From assembly GCF_001625305.1 (NCBI RefSeq), contig NW_017803909.1, positions 7,746,899 to 7,810,898 of the forward strand: a stretch of 64,000 nt of DNA. The letters run 5' to 3'. The notes beneath the pieces were generated by a model. The model had not been told where the DNA came from, did no database searches, and worked only from the letters and a program-made list of their open reading frames with translations. Source of the DNA: Branchiostoma belcheri (lineage: Eukaryota > Chordata > Leptocardii > Amphioxiformes > Branchiostomatidae). Shown here in pieces: positions 12,183 through 22,649 of the stretch. Every line of letters begins with the position of its first letter. Position 1 is the stretch's first letter. Made by a program: the position numbers and the translations under genes.

Positions 12183-12449
12183 GAGGGCCTGCATGGGGGG
12201 GTCCCAACAACATTCTACGCTAAATTTTGAGAGCCCGCTACGTATGGCGTTGACTTTAAGAAGCCTCTCCATTACGTTGTATAATAAATTCCGGGTAGCT
12301 ACAACGTACTATGTTGAATTAAAATGGCAAATTACGCTCTACGCAAAATGTGCCAATTACGCTCTACGTTGAATTAGAGCGGTCCGTCTACACTCTACGT
12401 AGAATTAAACGTCCAGTTACGCTCTACGGAAAAGGGCATGTGGGCCCCC
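12183..12449 (+). mobile_element. GGGGGCC-ended MITE, copy 3, complete
   Basis: The left tip is GAGGGCCTGCATGGGG and the right tip is CATGTGGGCCCCC. The exact 6-bp repeat TTGAAG flanks it at 12177-12182 and 12450-12455. The interior holds at least four degenerate TACGCTCTACG units spaced 25-30 bp. It is longer than the copy at 283 because of an extra block around AAGAAGCCTCTCCATTACG, which is shared with the fragment at 16050-16205. Confidence 0.87.
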
Positions 12450-12459
12450 TTGAAGGCTA

Positions 12460-13255
12460 GCTCTCCCAGTGCCCACAATCACAAATGGCCATCTTTCAAG
12501 GCCAGTAAGTCTAGAACTAAGTACAGCGGAGCTTTAAGCTCCCACAAATGGCAATGGGAAAAGGACATCTCAACTGAACGCTATCTCCTGGAGTGACTTG
12601 CTAAGTTGACAGAAACCCCAAGCCAAAACATTCCTGGCAAGGTTTTTGGTTACTTGATACTTTGCAACTTGAACCTTATAGGTAGGCCTGCTCCATAGAA
12701 TTCATGCTTTCCTAAAAGAATTCAAAAGTCCTGAAAAAATTCCAAACTTTGCAAGGAGAAAGACCCCTGAGTAAAGTTCTACTTTCAAAGAGCAGGAATA
12801 TTGAAATTTGACATTTCTGGTGCTAACGAAATGTATCTTCACCTTAAAATCGGCATAACTCCTAGCATTCTATCTGTCACGTCTAATTTCATGGTAGGGA
12901 ATATACCTTACCACCTGGATGACCTATTAGCATTCGTGGGGACCAGAATGGCAGGACACACCCCCAAAATTTCTGTGGTCTTATCAGAACACCATTAACA
13001 AGTGACCTTCAACATAGCCACTACCTCTGCTACTAAGGACCTACAGCAGAGGGGAGTTGAATAGGCTTCAATTCAGTTTCCTTTTCTGTTTGTGATTGGC
13101 TGTGTGGGAGCATTTTCTAATTTCCTTTCTGGATAGCAGGTGTTAACCAGTGTCAGTACCAATTCTAGTGACCACTATACAAGATACCACACACCTAGAC
13201 AGGTGCATAAATACATGTAAGTTGTTCAATTTTCCTCACTGTATGTGGATTTAGC
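12460..13255. other. Unannotated stretch
   Basis: No gene is supported. The frame at 12801-12998 (+) has no recognisable domain. Confidence 0.5.
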
Positions 13256-13259
13256 TGAA

Positions 13260-13394
13260 CTCCTGCAATCAAATGTGCAAAGACCAAGTCGTTCGGTGTG
13301 ATGTAGCTAGCTGCCGCCGCGCCGCGTGCCTGTGAAGCTGGTGTGTTACGCCGAAGGGCAGTTATACTGGCTATACCGATACAGATACAGAACT
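13260..13394 (+). mobile_element. CR1-like LINE 3' tail, plus orientation
   Basis: The GC-rich tail contains TCGTTCGGTGTGATGTAGC, GCTGCCGCCGCGCCGCGTG and GTGTGTTACGCCGAAGGGC, and ends in GATACAGATACAG microsatellite units. At 33585-34112 the same tail directly follows reverse-transcriptase C-terminal sequence, which identifies it as a LINE 3' end. Here only the tail survives. It forms an inverted pair with 14322-14480. Confidence 0.85.
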
Positions 13395-13489
13395 GTTCAG
13401 CAATATTCTAACACAAACATAAAGCAATTGGGTTTAAACAGTGTAACAGTGGGGGGTTTATAGGCACTACCAACTGACCTGGCCGACGG

Positions 13490-13577
13490 GTCTAGACCTT
13501 TTAGCCAAATCGGTAGGAACGTCGGGTTTGAAGCTGGTGCTCGGGTTTGGCGTGGGTTCGATCCCCGGCCCGGGACC
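13490..13577 (+). mobile_element. tRNA-like SINE head
   Basis: TAGCCAAATCGG fits the pol III A-box consensus, and GGGTTCGATCCCC some 45 bp downstream fits the B box. The acceptor and anticodon arms do not close into a clean cloverleaf, so a tRNA-derived retroposon head is preferred over a functional tRNA gene. It lies between the two inverted CR1 tails. Confidence 0.6.
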
Positions 13578-14321
13578 AGGACTGTCTTTCTGTTTCTACT
13601 CTCCTAATTCTCATAACAGCTCAGAAAGCTAGACAGGTCGGAAAGATTTAACGCTTTCCACCTTTCCACCCCTTGAAGGTCACAGACAAAGTACACAATG
13701 CCCAATTTCTTCTGGGATGTCTAAGAAGACAATTTAGTTCTAATAGATTTAATACTGACATCCCCCCCCCTCCTCCAAAGGGTCATTGCCAAGTGCACAA
13801 CAGCCTGGCTGGAATTCCCAATCTTCTGGCATGTCGGAGGAGACAATAACCTTCTGCCTACCTTGTTGTTATGACTCCACTACACAAAACGTTGACCTAT
13901 TCCCTTTTGACATTTAAAGTTCCAGGCTTTCAAGTGTGCAACAAGTGGAAACCACATTGTGTGCCTGGCTGGTACTGGCTGCCCTGGGATTGGCCTCCTG
14001 TGGCTCAAAGCTACTAGCTACAAAATTACATGGGCGTAACTTCTCTCAAATCCCATTATGGCCAAACAGAAAATCTCAGCCGGTACATAACAAGAAATTC
14101 TGCGTTCATAGTCCCATATGTCTTTATGTAATACTTTTGGGGGGAAACTCAAGTGAGATGTGCCAAAATTCTTTAATAGCATGCAATGAAAGTCAACAAC
14201 CTGAAGACTGAAGATCAGTAACATATGCCAGTGCACCATAAAAGTTGAACTTCTTCTTGCTAAGGCAATGTTCTGGCATCAAATTTGTAGTCGTAACAAG
14301 GTTGGGCAGCAGTTATAGAGG

Positions 14322-14480
14322 CAAAAGTTCTGTATCTGTATCTGTATCAGTATAGCCGGTATAACCGCCCTTCGGCGTAACACACCAGCTTCGCGGGCAA
14401 TCAGCGTGTTGGCAGCTAGCTATATCACACCAAACGACTTGTTACACTCAACCTTTGCACATTTAATTACAGGAGTTGTT
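14322..14480 (-). mobile_element. CR1-like LINE 3' tail, minus orientation
   Basis: Inverse of the tail at 13260-13394. It shows CTGTATCTGTATCTGTATC, then CCGCCCTTCGGCGTAACAC, then ATCACACCAAACGACTTG. Homology extends beyond the tail to TTTGCACATTTAATTACAGG, matching the inverse of sequence left of the plus copy. This makes 13.26-14.48 kb an interrupted palindrome. Confidence 0.82.
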
Positions 14481-14720
14481 TCAAGCTTTTCTTTTATCCA
14501 AGTTATCCAAGCAAGAAGGTTTTCATCTCATTCGCATCCGACCATGTATCTGCAAAATATGGACAGGAATGTGGAGAGGCCAACCTCAGGTGAAAATGCC
14601 ACCGGGTCAATTTACCCTTGTCTGGGGAACTGTTTGGTAAACGAAGCCGACACACCTCGCCACACCTGTCGGTAGTAATTCCTCCCCAGTCTATCTGTTG
14701 TGGGTTCAACAGCCAGAGGT

Positions 14721-15045
14721 GGGTTTCACTAATCAACCATGTTGTGCCTTTTTTTTCCAGGCTGTTTTTTCAGCTTGTCAAACTTGACTCAAAGAGTTTT
14801 CTTTTGTAAATGCTGGCAACACCTTCGTCAACTATCAAAATGTTGAACCCTTCCGTGCTAAAAACAGGGGTGCGCTTGTAACATTGACATTGACAAGAAA
14901 GGGGTTTCACTAATCAACCATGTTGTGCCATTTTTTCCCGGCTGTTTTTCCAGCTTGTCGTACCATTTTCTTTTGTAAATGCTGGCCACACAGTCATCAG
15001 CCATCAAAATGTTGGACCCTTCCGTGCTAAAAACTGGGGTGTGAC
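14721..15045. repeat. Two-copy tandem duplication, period about 181 bp
   Basis: GGGTTTCACTAATCAACCAT begins both units (14721 and 14902). Each continues through CTTTTGTAAATGCTGGC and CAAAATGTTG, and ends at TTCCGTGCTAAAAAC. The frames across it on both strands derive from the duplication. Confidence 0.85.
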
Positions 15046-15588
15046 ATTGACCTTTCATTTGAACTTCAACACATACAAGCATTATTGCATGATGTATGAT
15101 CATTATAGGATAAAACAAATTATAGTGGCGGATTACGGACGAAAGACTAACACAAGGATGCTTTGCAGTTGAAAAACAGACGAACAATAGAATGTCTGAA
15201 GTGGGGAGGGGAGGACTATCTACAGCGAAATGTACCTGTGCAGTCAGCAAGTCAATACTATTGTTGCCGCAAGTCTTATTCTGTCTTTTCAGAAGTCAAA
15301 GTCACAGTACACCACTAACAGTTTGCAAAGGGGGCGTAATGTATTCATTGGCACGAGCCGGCTCACCTAGCCATTCAGCCATTGTAGACAGGAAGTGTTT
15401 GTGTTGGGGGGACTCCAAGTTTGTCCAATTTTGGGTTGGGATATTCTGGCCCTGGTCAGGCGAAGGTGCTTCCTGTTTCACAGTTCAAGAGTTACGACAC
15501 CGGATCACAAACACAGAGTTCGGATGTTAGAAAAAGTTGTAGACTCAGAGCCTGGCTGGATTCCAGTATAGACCACCAATGGTGAATT

Positions 15589-15905
15589 TTTTCCCTTACT
15601 AAACAAATGTTTTTACTTGCTCTGCAGGATTTCTAGCAGTCACAGCAGGTAATAAGGTGTCATTTGAAGCGATCACTCCTAGACAACAGCATATCCAATT
15701 TACTCAAATGTCAAAGTACCTTGTCTTGAAGTTACATGTTATACCTCTTTTCCCTTACTAAACGAACTTTTTACTTGGCTCTGCAAGATTTCTAGCAGTC
15801 ACAGCAGGTAATAAGGTGTCATTTGAAGCGATCACTCCTAGACAACAGCATGTTCAAATTACTCAAATGCCAAAGTACCTTGTTTTGAAGTTACATGTTA
15901 TACAT
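15589..15905. repeat. Two-copy tandem duplication, period about 159 bp
   Basis: CCCTTACTAAAC starts the units at 15593 and 15752. Both share TTTCTAGCAGTCACAGCAGG and GCGATCACTCCTAGACAACA, and end AAGTTACATGTTATAC. The copies are nearly identical, so this duplication looks younger than the one at 1683-2000. Confidence 0.88.
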
Positions 15906-16049
15906 AACTATCCAGTGTGATTTTGATCCAATGCCCTCTCAGCAAGTAGGTTTATCGTGACTGAACACAGCTCTTCATTTCCTTATTGACCACAATTTTG
16001 TTTCAAGGACCCTTTCCTTATGTAACAATTTGAAAGATTTATACGTATT

Positions 16050-16205
16050 ACCCTGAATTCAAGAAGCCTCCCAAATACGTTTTACAATAAATTCCGGGTA
16101 GCACATTACGTAGAATTAAAACAGCAAATTAAGCTCTACGTTAAATTAAAGTGGTCCGTCTACGCTCTACGTAGAACTGAAACAGCCGATTACGCTCCTT
16201 TTATA
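16050..16205 (+). mobile_element. Internal fragment of GGGGGCC-ended MITE
   Basis: AAGAAGCCTCCCAAATACG, AATAAATTCCGGGTAGC and several CTCTACGTAGAA units match the interior of 12183-12449. Neither GGGGGCC terminus is present, so this is a decayed or deleted copy. Confidence 0.7.
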
Positions 16206-16488
16206 ACAATGCTGTGGTTTAACCTTTTCAGGCTAGACTTTTGGCACCAATTTTGTCCATTGTCTATGGAGCTAGGGAGCAGAGGGAAGATGGAAAATAC
16301 CACTACTGCCAGCCACAGACTGACCACACATACAGCACATGGCATGAGTTATGCTGAGATAAAGATAGAGGGCATCATATGAATCCTGGGAACAACTTCA
16401 TCCTGTCCCCTTTGACCTTTTTGCTTATTAATCAATCAAATCTTGTACCCAGGACACTCTGGTACATCAAAAATGTGGCAACCGGCTT

Positions 16489-16640
16489 CAGGGGTGCCAA
16501 AGAATCCATACGAATTTACAGAATTCATACGAATTTACGGAATTCATACGAATTTTACGGAATTCATACAAATTTTACAGAATTCATACAAATTTTACGG
16601 AATTCATATGAATTTTACGGAATACATACGATCCATTACT
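16489..16640 (+). repeat. 20-bp satellite behind a CAGGGGTGCC terminus
   Basis: CAGGGGTGCC at 16489-16498 is followed by about seven copies of a unit read as GAATTCATACGAATTTTACG. The unit core AATTTTACGGAAT is the same as in the arrays at 53727-54033 and 62027-62626. No right-hand terminus is seen. The phased I/H/T/N/F-rich frames over the array are repeat artefacts. Confidence 0.82.
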
Positions 16641-16644
16641 TATA

Positions 16645-17225
16645 GTTCGTGGCAAAGACATATGTAAAAATGTACAAGATATTCACAATTTCTCCTTATC
16701 AACCCATTACCCCTATCATTTTATACATGTGCACCATTCATCAGCTAATTCTATTAACATATTATATGCCATATCATTTTCAATGAACCAGTTTAATTAC
16801 ATGCAACCATTTCCGAACATGTAATATGTTACCAGTGTCCTTGTGCTTCATTGACCCAGACTATATTAGTTTCCTCAGTCCTTTTCATCCAAAAGCAAAC
16901 AAATGCCTTTTTTCCATGATTAACAAATACATTTTGCAACACCCTTTGAACCTATGATAAAAACTTGTATTTTCTTGTACAATGTTAAAATGCTGAGTAT
17001 TTTGATAGTGTAGTGAAGCTACAGTAACTGCACAGTAGCAACTCCAGCTGGGATCAAAAATAAATACATGTCTGCCCCCCCCCCTCACCCCACCCCTGGT
17101 CTGACCCTGTCAACAAAAATAGCTCATTTCTGTCTAATCCCTACATACTAATGACATGACACTTCGGAATACACAAATCCTGAAAGATTTTCAGATGCCG
17201 AAATCTGAAATTAAACTGGAAAAAA
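16645..17225. other. Unannotated AT-rich stretch
   Basis: No supported gene or transposon. A poly-C run lies near 17075. Confidence 0.5.
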
Positions 17226-17228
17226 GGT

Positions 17229-17800
17229 ACTATGACAATCGGGAAAGTCACATATTCGTAGTCATTTCAAGTAAAGGGTTTCCAGAAATCTGAAACCTAT
17301 ACTGCCTATTCTACATCTCTGTAGTGTCTGACTCACATGGCCACTAACAGAATAAGTGGGCTGTATCACTCTATATTTAGCAAGTTTAAATGTAAACATA
17401 TGGGAAAAGGTTCCTAGTTTTATGACAAGGAAAGTCACATATTCATAAGTACAGAAAAGGATTTTAAGTACAAAAAGGATTTCCAGAAATCTGAAACCTA
17501 CACTGCCTATTCTGCACCTCTGTAGTGTCTGACTCACAGTCACATGGCCATTAACAGACTAACCGGGCTGTATCACTCTATATTTAGGAAGTTTAACTAG
17601 AAGTAAACATACGGAAAAGGGTTCCTAATTCTATGACAAGGAAAGTCGCATATTCGTAGTCATTTCAAGTACAGAAAAAAGGTTCCAGAAATCTGAAACC
17701 TACACTGCCTATTCTACACCTCTGTAGTGTCTGACTCACATGGCCAATAACAGACTAACCGGGCTGTATCACTCTATATTTAGCAAGTTTAACTATAAGT
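17229..17800. repeat. Three-copy tandem repeat, period about 190-210 bp
   Basis: TATGACAA..GGAAAGTCRCATATTC begins units near 17230, 17421 and 17632. Each continues TCCAGAAATCTGAAACCTA, CACTGCCTATTCTRCA and GGCTGTATCACTCTATATTT. The units differ by small indels. The minus-strand frame at 17262-17543 only reads the repeat twice. Confidence 0.88.
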
Positions 17801-17809
17801 AAACATGTG

Positions 17810-18460
17810 GAGTGAGTGTACATTTGTACAACATGCCTGGATGCAAACTACAGTATATGACACCGAGTTGGGCGCCACCCTACACTGAACCACCACTCTG
17901 TCTGAGACCAAAATAGTCTTCAGCACACACAATTAATCATGGGGTCTAATGAGTGGGCATGTGGCTATGGTATGTGGTGTTGGACATTTTTATCCTGGTT
18001 GCTTTTGTCCTTTAATGTCTCTAGTCAGAGTATCTATTTGCTCTCCTCTCTAGTCTTTTATCTGAAGGAGCATTTCACATCAGGAATTGCACATATCATT
18101 ACATGGCATGCTAAATGACTAGCATACAAAACTGGATGAAAAACATTGCATACATTTCAGCTTACGATTGCCTGGCAAAGAAAAGAGCAATTTTTTGTTA
18201 TCATGAAAAAAAAAGGATCACCACTCTATACTACAGTGACAACAACAATACTAATTTTTTTGTTTACTTTTCATCTTCCTGTTGTATGTTTGTAGTACAG
18301 GGTAGTGTCTGAAATCAATAACAATTTTGTTTTGAATAGAAGATAGAAAATCAATCTTCAAAGAGCTACCATGCAGTTGTCTAACTGCCCATGTCACACA
18401 ACAATCCAACAGACTGAAATCCCTTCCGCCTTTGCGTTGACATCATAGCCAAAAGAATTC
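17810..18460. other. Unannotated stretch
   Basis: No supported gene or repeat is seen. Confidence 0.5.
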
Positions 18461-18619
18461 TGTAAGACCCTGTTCAAACCAGACTTACATTTAGCGGTTT
18501 CAACCGGTTTTTCAAAAACCCGGCTAAAACCCTTAGCGTTCATACCAGACTTTTGATAACCGGTTTTGAAAAAATCCTGTCCGGTGAATATCCAATTAAT
18601 CGGCCATGACTGCAGTTTG

Positions 18620-19530
18620 AACTAGAGTCCCACGATCTCATACCTTCGCCAAATGATGTTAATCTTTATGACAAAGTAAAGATTATTCCTCCTGATTATG
18701 CAAATAGGATCCTCATTTGCATGAATTATATGAGTTGATCATATTATCCATAAAAGACAGCCTTATCTTAAAAAAGAAAGCCATTCTATCATTACCTCAT
18801 AAATTATGCAAATGAGGTCCTTATTTGAATAAATTATGTTTAATGATGTACACATTCACTTAACTTGCAAATACCCTAAGTATGAAATTCCAGGCAGTTA
18901 CCATTATGGAATTATAACATTTTCTCATTAATTATGCAAATTAAGTGTTAATTTACATAATTAATATCTGCCTGTGTTTTTCTCGTTGTCAATTACATAT
19001 GTCTCAAGCTTGAATAGTCCTATAATGTAATGCAGCTGATTTACCGAATTTCCTCATTAATTATGCAAATTACGTCCAGATTTGCATAATTGTCGCATAA
19101 TTATGTCAAGCATCACTTAAGCTACTTACATAACAAAAATCATGATGATCCGTCCACCGGTTCTTGAGTTATCCTCTTATGAATATTTTCAAAGAAATGG
19201 CCCTGCAGTTCCTGAGCAAGCCGATAGGGGGCCCAAACCTATGTCACTTATTCCCCAGCACAAGACCTACCTATCATCCAAATTTCGTGACCCTAGCACG
19301 TCCAGATCACGAGATATCAAAACCGGAAGTTCAGCTGCAGTACCATAAGAAGCCGCCAGGGGGCCCAAAATCTAATCATTTCGAGGTCTCATCAAGACCT
19401 ACCCACCTACCAAATATGAAGTCAATCCATTTAAGCCTTCTCAAGTTATCGTGTTTACAGACAGACAGACAGACACACACACACACGAACGCCTACGAAA
19501 ACATAACCTTCTTGGCGAAGGTAATAACCG
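18620..19530 (-). mobile_element. Nested repeat with ACCTTCGCC ends and octamer-rich interior
   Basis: On the minus strand this reads from ATTACCTTCGCCAAGAAGG, through a (TCTG/TGTG)n tract and a CTGCAGCTGAACTTCCGG-type block, to GGTATGAGATCGTGGGACTC. The distal part has at least four palindromic pairs of ATTATGCAAAT and ATTTGCATAATT. Other members are 45262-46070 (near full length), 44823-45120, 52430-52780 and 58615-58870. It sits inside the GACCCTG element and is therefore younger than that insertion. Its class is unresolved: a large non-autonomous DNA element or a retroposon with variable length. Confidence 0.72.
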
Positions 19531-19600
19531 TTCCTCCCGCTCTTCTGATTGTTGTCCTTGGCCTTCTTACTTGTATGCCGTCTTCAGTTTTTTTTTTTAC

Positions 19601-19771
19601 CTTACGGCGGCACTGATCCTTTATTTTCAAGAAATCAGCCTCCTCCAACATTTTTGTTTCGGTAGAACCCTCGCCACCCCCCAGCTTTTTCGAATTCGGC
19701 GACTCCTGCTCTCCAAACCTAAGTATCAGGAGCGTCTCGTCCGCCGACCAGGTTGCATATGCTGATTCCAT
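19601..19771 (-). CDS. Possible Myb/trihelix-like exon of a Harbinger element (fragment)
   Basis: A 57-codon frame starts at an ATG (19771) and ends at AAG followed by GTAAAA, a plausible phase-0 splice donor. The peptide opens MESAYATWSADETLLIL, where a tryptophan plus acidic/hydrophobic helix resembles helix 1 of trihelix or Myb-like DNA-binding proteins. It closes with FLKIKDQCRRK, reminiscent of the QCR-type recognition helix. Harbinger elements are known to encode a Myb-like partner beside the transposase, and this frame lies in a TAA-flanked element, which is why I suggest it. The expected W-I-A spacing between helices is not clear, and no downstream exon was found inside the element. 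It may be a chance frame. Confidence 0.35.
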
Positions 19772-20223
19772 CGCAAAATAAAGAGAAACCATGGAAAAAC
19801 AGTGGAAACGAACTCAACTTGGTCAAAACAACGCGATCAAAAAAGCTTGCAGGTCGCACACGGTCAGGATGCTGACCCCGTGACCCCGGAATTATGACGC
19901 AAAAACCGGTTCAATAAACCCTTAGCGTTCAGACCAGGTTTTTCGGTGGAAAAACCCCTCAAAAACCACCTCCCGAGGTGGTTTTTCAAAATCGGATTTA
20001 AACCCCTAAAAAACCGGTTAATTTGCGTTCACACCAGGTTAAATAAAAACCGGTTTTTTAAAAACCGGTTGAAACCGCTAAATATAAGTCTGGTATGAAC
20101 AGGGTCTAAGTACACACACCGAAAAGGTCTCCCAAACCAACCTGTGTACAAATGGCATAGCTATCACCTTAACAAAGGTGTTTTTCTGTACCCACAATAC
20201 ACACATTGGGGGAATCCATATAG

Positions 20224-20591
20224 CAGGGCTCGAAATGAACTTTCTTCCTATTGTCCCAGCAGCACTGTCCCAAAAATAAATTTCAATTGTCCTGAACTGA
20301 AGATGAACTGTATGACTTCAACAGTATTGTATGACTTCAACTTGAAATCAACTTTATTTTGCATATGTTCACTCCCAGGCACACTATAATTGCAGTGTAG
20401 ATAGGAAATTCAGGGGGACTTTTCTGGATCCAAAAGCTGGGACATGTGCCTGATAAAAAAAAGAAGGGCTGACATTCTGATGTTGATTATTTTTCTACTG
20501 TACCAAAAATGTCCCAAAGTGTCTTTTTAGTTGTCCCAGCCTAACTTGTAGTGGTCAGTGGCCATCCGACCACCTTAAATTTCAAGCCCTG
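20224..20591 (+). mobile_element. hAT-like MITE, copy 3, with duplication
   Basis: The element runs from CAGGGCTCGAAATGAACTTT to AAATTTCAAGCCCTG. ATATAG precedes it (20218-20223) and ATATAGCA follows (20592-20599). Counting the terminal CA, this gives an 8-bp ATATAGCA repeat as expected for hAT. The internal TGTCCCAGC blocks match 7564-7937 and 8503-8861. Confidence 0.82.
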
Positions 20592-20599
20592 ATATAGCA

Positions 20600-22455
20600 C
20601 CACCGGATCAATACCAGCAGGTAATTGTGGCATTGGGAAATGCTCTCAACACCAGCTGTTCACACTGAACTCAGAACTGGTCCAATTTTCTGCAGATTAC
20701 CACTTCTATCAGTGAAAGTGATTAGCAAAAAAAAAAATGGTTAGGGACCATTCACAGCTGGAAGCTATAGTAGCATGTAGATCACAATCATGGATCAGAT
20801 AAGAAGACTCCCAAAGGACAGGTTACTGTCAGTATTCCTTGTTCCTCTAAACAAGAGGATTAATTCCTAGAGCTACTGAACTGTCCTGAAGGACCCCCTG
20901 ATCTAGATATGCCAGTGGACAGGAGAATGATTACCTTGTTTGTACCTTATATAGAAAACTGTTGAAGTAGTACATACTGTACATGGATTGAAGTGTAGGT
21001 CACTGAAAAAAAAACTTTGTATTAAACAAAGAGGGGATTTGTAGATAGAATAACCAACATGTGCAGAATGACTCTGGACTTTTCCCCTTCACTGAAGTTC
21101 AGGTCAGGATAAGATTTTCTCATGTTTCTTGGCCCAGCATCAAGACTTCACTGCCTGCAGCTACCATTATGTCAATCACGGTCCGCACAAGACACATCGC
21201 AGGCTCTTACAGAGGGAGACAACAACTAGGCCTGGCCCTCCAAAAACGGTCTGAAAGCTTCGGCCATGGAAGCATCGGCTTCAATCTGTTTATACTGCGA
21301 AAGTCCAGGGAAAGAAGTACTGTTGATAAAAGATCCTGCGAGTGCAGTGTTTGCGCCTTACTGCCCTTCTGGTTTTGGTAGGAACTGTCAACAACTCAGC
21401 AAGCCTCTCAGCATGTTTACAGCCAGTTTTCAACCACTTTTCCACACGTATGATAAGACAAATTTTGTGCTAGGTTTCTGCTGCAGCCACAAACAAAAGA
21501 AACTAAAGCCAAGCTCATACAGGGTTTGATAATAAGGTGACAATTGGTGCCACCCCTACCAGTTTGTCACCTTTTTCAAAAGGAAGAGCACTTCTTTGTT
21601 TGTGTTTCCTTTTAGCAAGGGTCTGACTATTGACTTTATTGACAGACCTGTTAAAAATGATGGACTGCATGAAAAAGGACAGACTGTTACCCCACTGAGA
21701 ACAGGAAAGCGGGTGGGCAAAGGAAAAGGGTACGAAAAAGTTTCACATTACAAGAGATACGTTACTGTAATAACATCTGGCCTACTTGTACCCATGCAGA
21801 CATAGACTGTTACCAACAGAAACCTTTCAATGGAATGCAAATTCTTCACATTTTCTACTTTACACATTCTTCTACAGTAGATTTGATACAATGTAAAAAA
21901 TTCATGCCAACTACAGAAGCATGTGTGAAGTATATATAGCTATAAAAAAATCAAATCAAGAGAAGGATTTGGGATATTTTGATCGTAATAACAGAAATGT
22001 AAGCTTTATAAAGCTTTAATCTACAAGAGGACTCTTCATATCAGTGTTTGTTGGTCCTACCATGGATCCATGACAGATCCATTCCCTGTAGTCTATTCTT
22101 CTTCAAACCCCAGGCCCAGTGTGAACCCAGGTACAACAAGGCTTCCATTGTCCAGTTATTTCTGCTTTCCTGGTCTAATCTGTGCATCCACTAACAAGTG
22201 ACCTGAAGTGATGCTTAGAACAAGCATTGATGTAAACATAAACCAGGAACTTTCAGAACTGCACCTGCACATAAAAGTCTTCTACCTCTGTCTCCATCCA
22301 TTTTACCTACTTCCTTTGAATTTGATTGCACTTCTATATATGCTTAATGATTCTTAAGTGTCCTTCAAACCATCTTTCATTACACTGATTTTCATTTTTG
22401 GACTTTAAAAAATTGTCTTCACTTTATTTGCACATCAATCAATAGTTTGTGCTTA
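20600..22455. other. Unannotated stretch
   Basis: No supported exon. Overlapping plus frames at 21061-21381 and 21266-21529 are protein-like for short spans but have no domain, no conserved splice context and no family I recognise. Confidence 0.45.
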
Positions 22456-22462
22456 TAAACCT

Positions 22463-22645
22463 GCATTTCTCCTCTGGTCTCTCAGTCACTGACAAAAGGT
22501 AGTGGATGCTACCTGAAACGTCTGACCGTTTCCAAAATCATATCCAGTTGCTTGAGTAACTGCTTTTTGGCGTATCGTATTACCTGGATGTCTAACCTTC
22601 ATCGACGTATCCAATTTTCAGTTTGGACAGGTATTCTTTACTACC
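22463..22645. repeat. Half foldback with CTGAAACGTCTGAC core
   Basis: GTCACTGACAAAAGGTAGTG, CTACCTGAAACGTCTGACC and GTTGCTTGAGTAACTGCTTT resemble one arm of the foldback class at 44.1-44.4 kb (GAAACGTCGGCTGGATAAAA). The matching inverted arm is missing here. The assignment rests on motif likeness only. Confidence 0.5.
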
Positions 22646-22649
22646 ACCT

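Larger units (their letters stand above)
18466..20106 (-). mobile_element. Harbinger-like transposon, 1.64 kb, with nested insertion
   Basis: Inverted terminal repeats of about 58 bp begin GACCCTGTTCAAACCAGACT on the left and GACCCTGTTCATACCAGACT on the right (read inward). Both contain TTTAGCGGTTTCAACCGG. TAA flanks the element at 18463-18465 and 20107-20109, which fits the 3-bp TWA duplication of PIF/Harbinger. AACCGGTT words recur in the subterminal zone. A separate repeat interrupts it at about 18620-19530. The remaining internal DNA holds a small minus-strand exon-like frame at 19601-19771. No transposase is present, so it is non-autonomous or a deletion remnant. Confidence 0.8.

Noticed and set aside
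13490..13577. Functional tRNA gene
   Set aside because: A and B boxes are present, but the stems do not pair into a cloverleaf and no terminator T-run follows closely. Called as a SINE head instead.
16379..16667. I/H/T/N/F-rich plus frames
   Set aside because: They translate the 20-bp satellite; the period is not a multiple of three protein repeats under selection.
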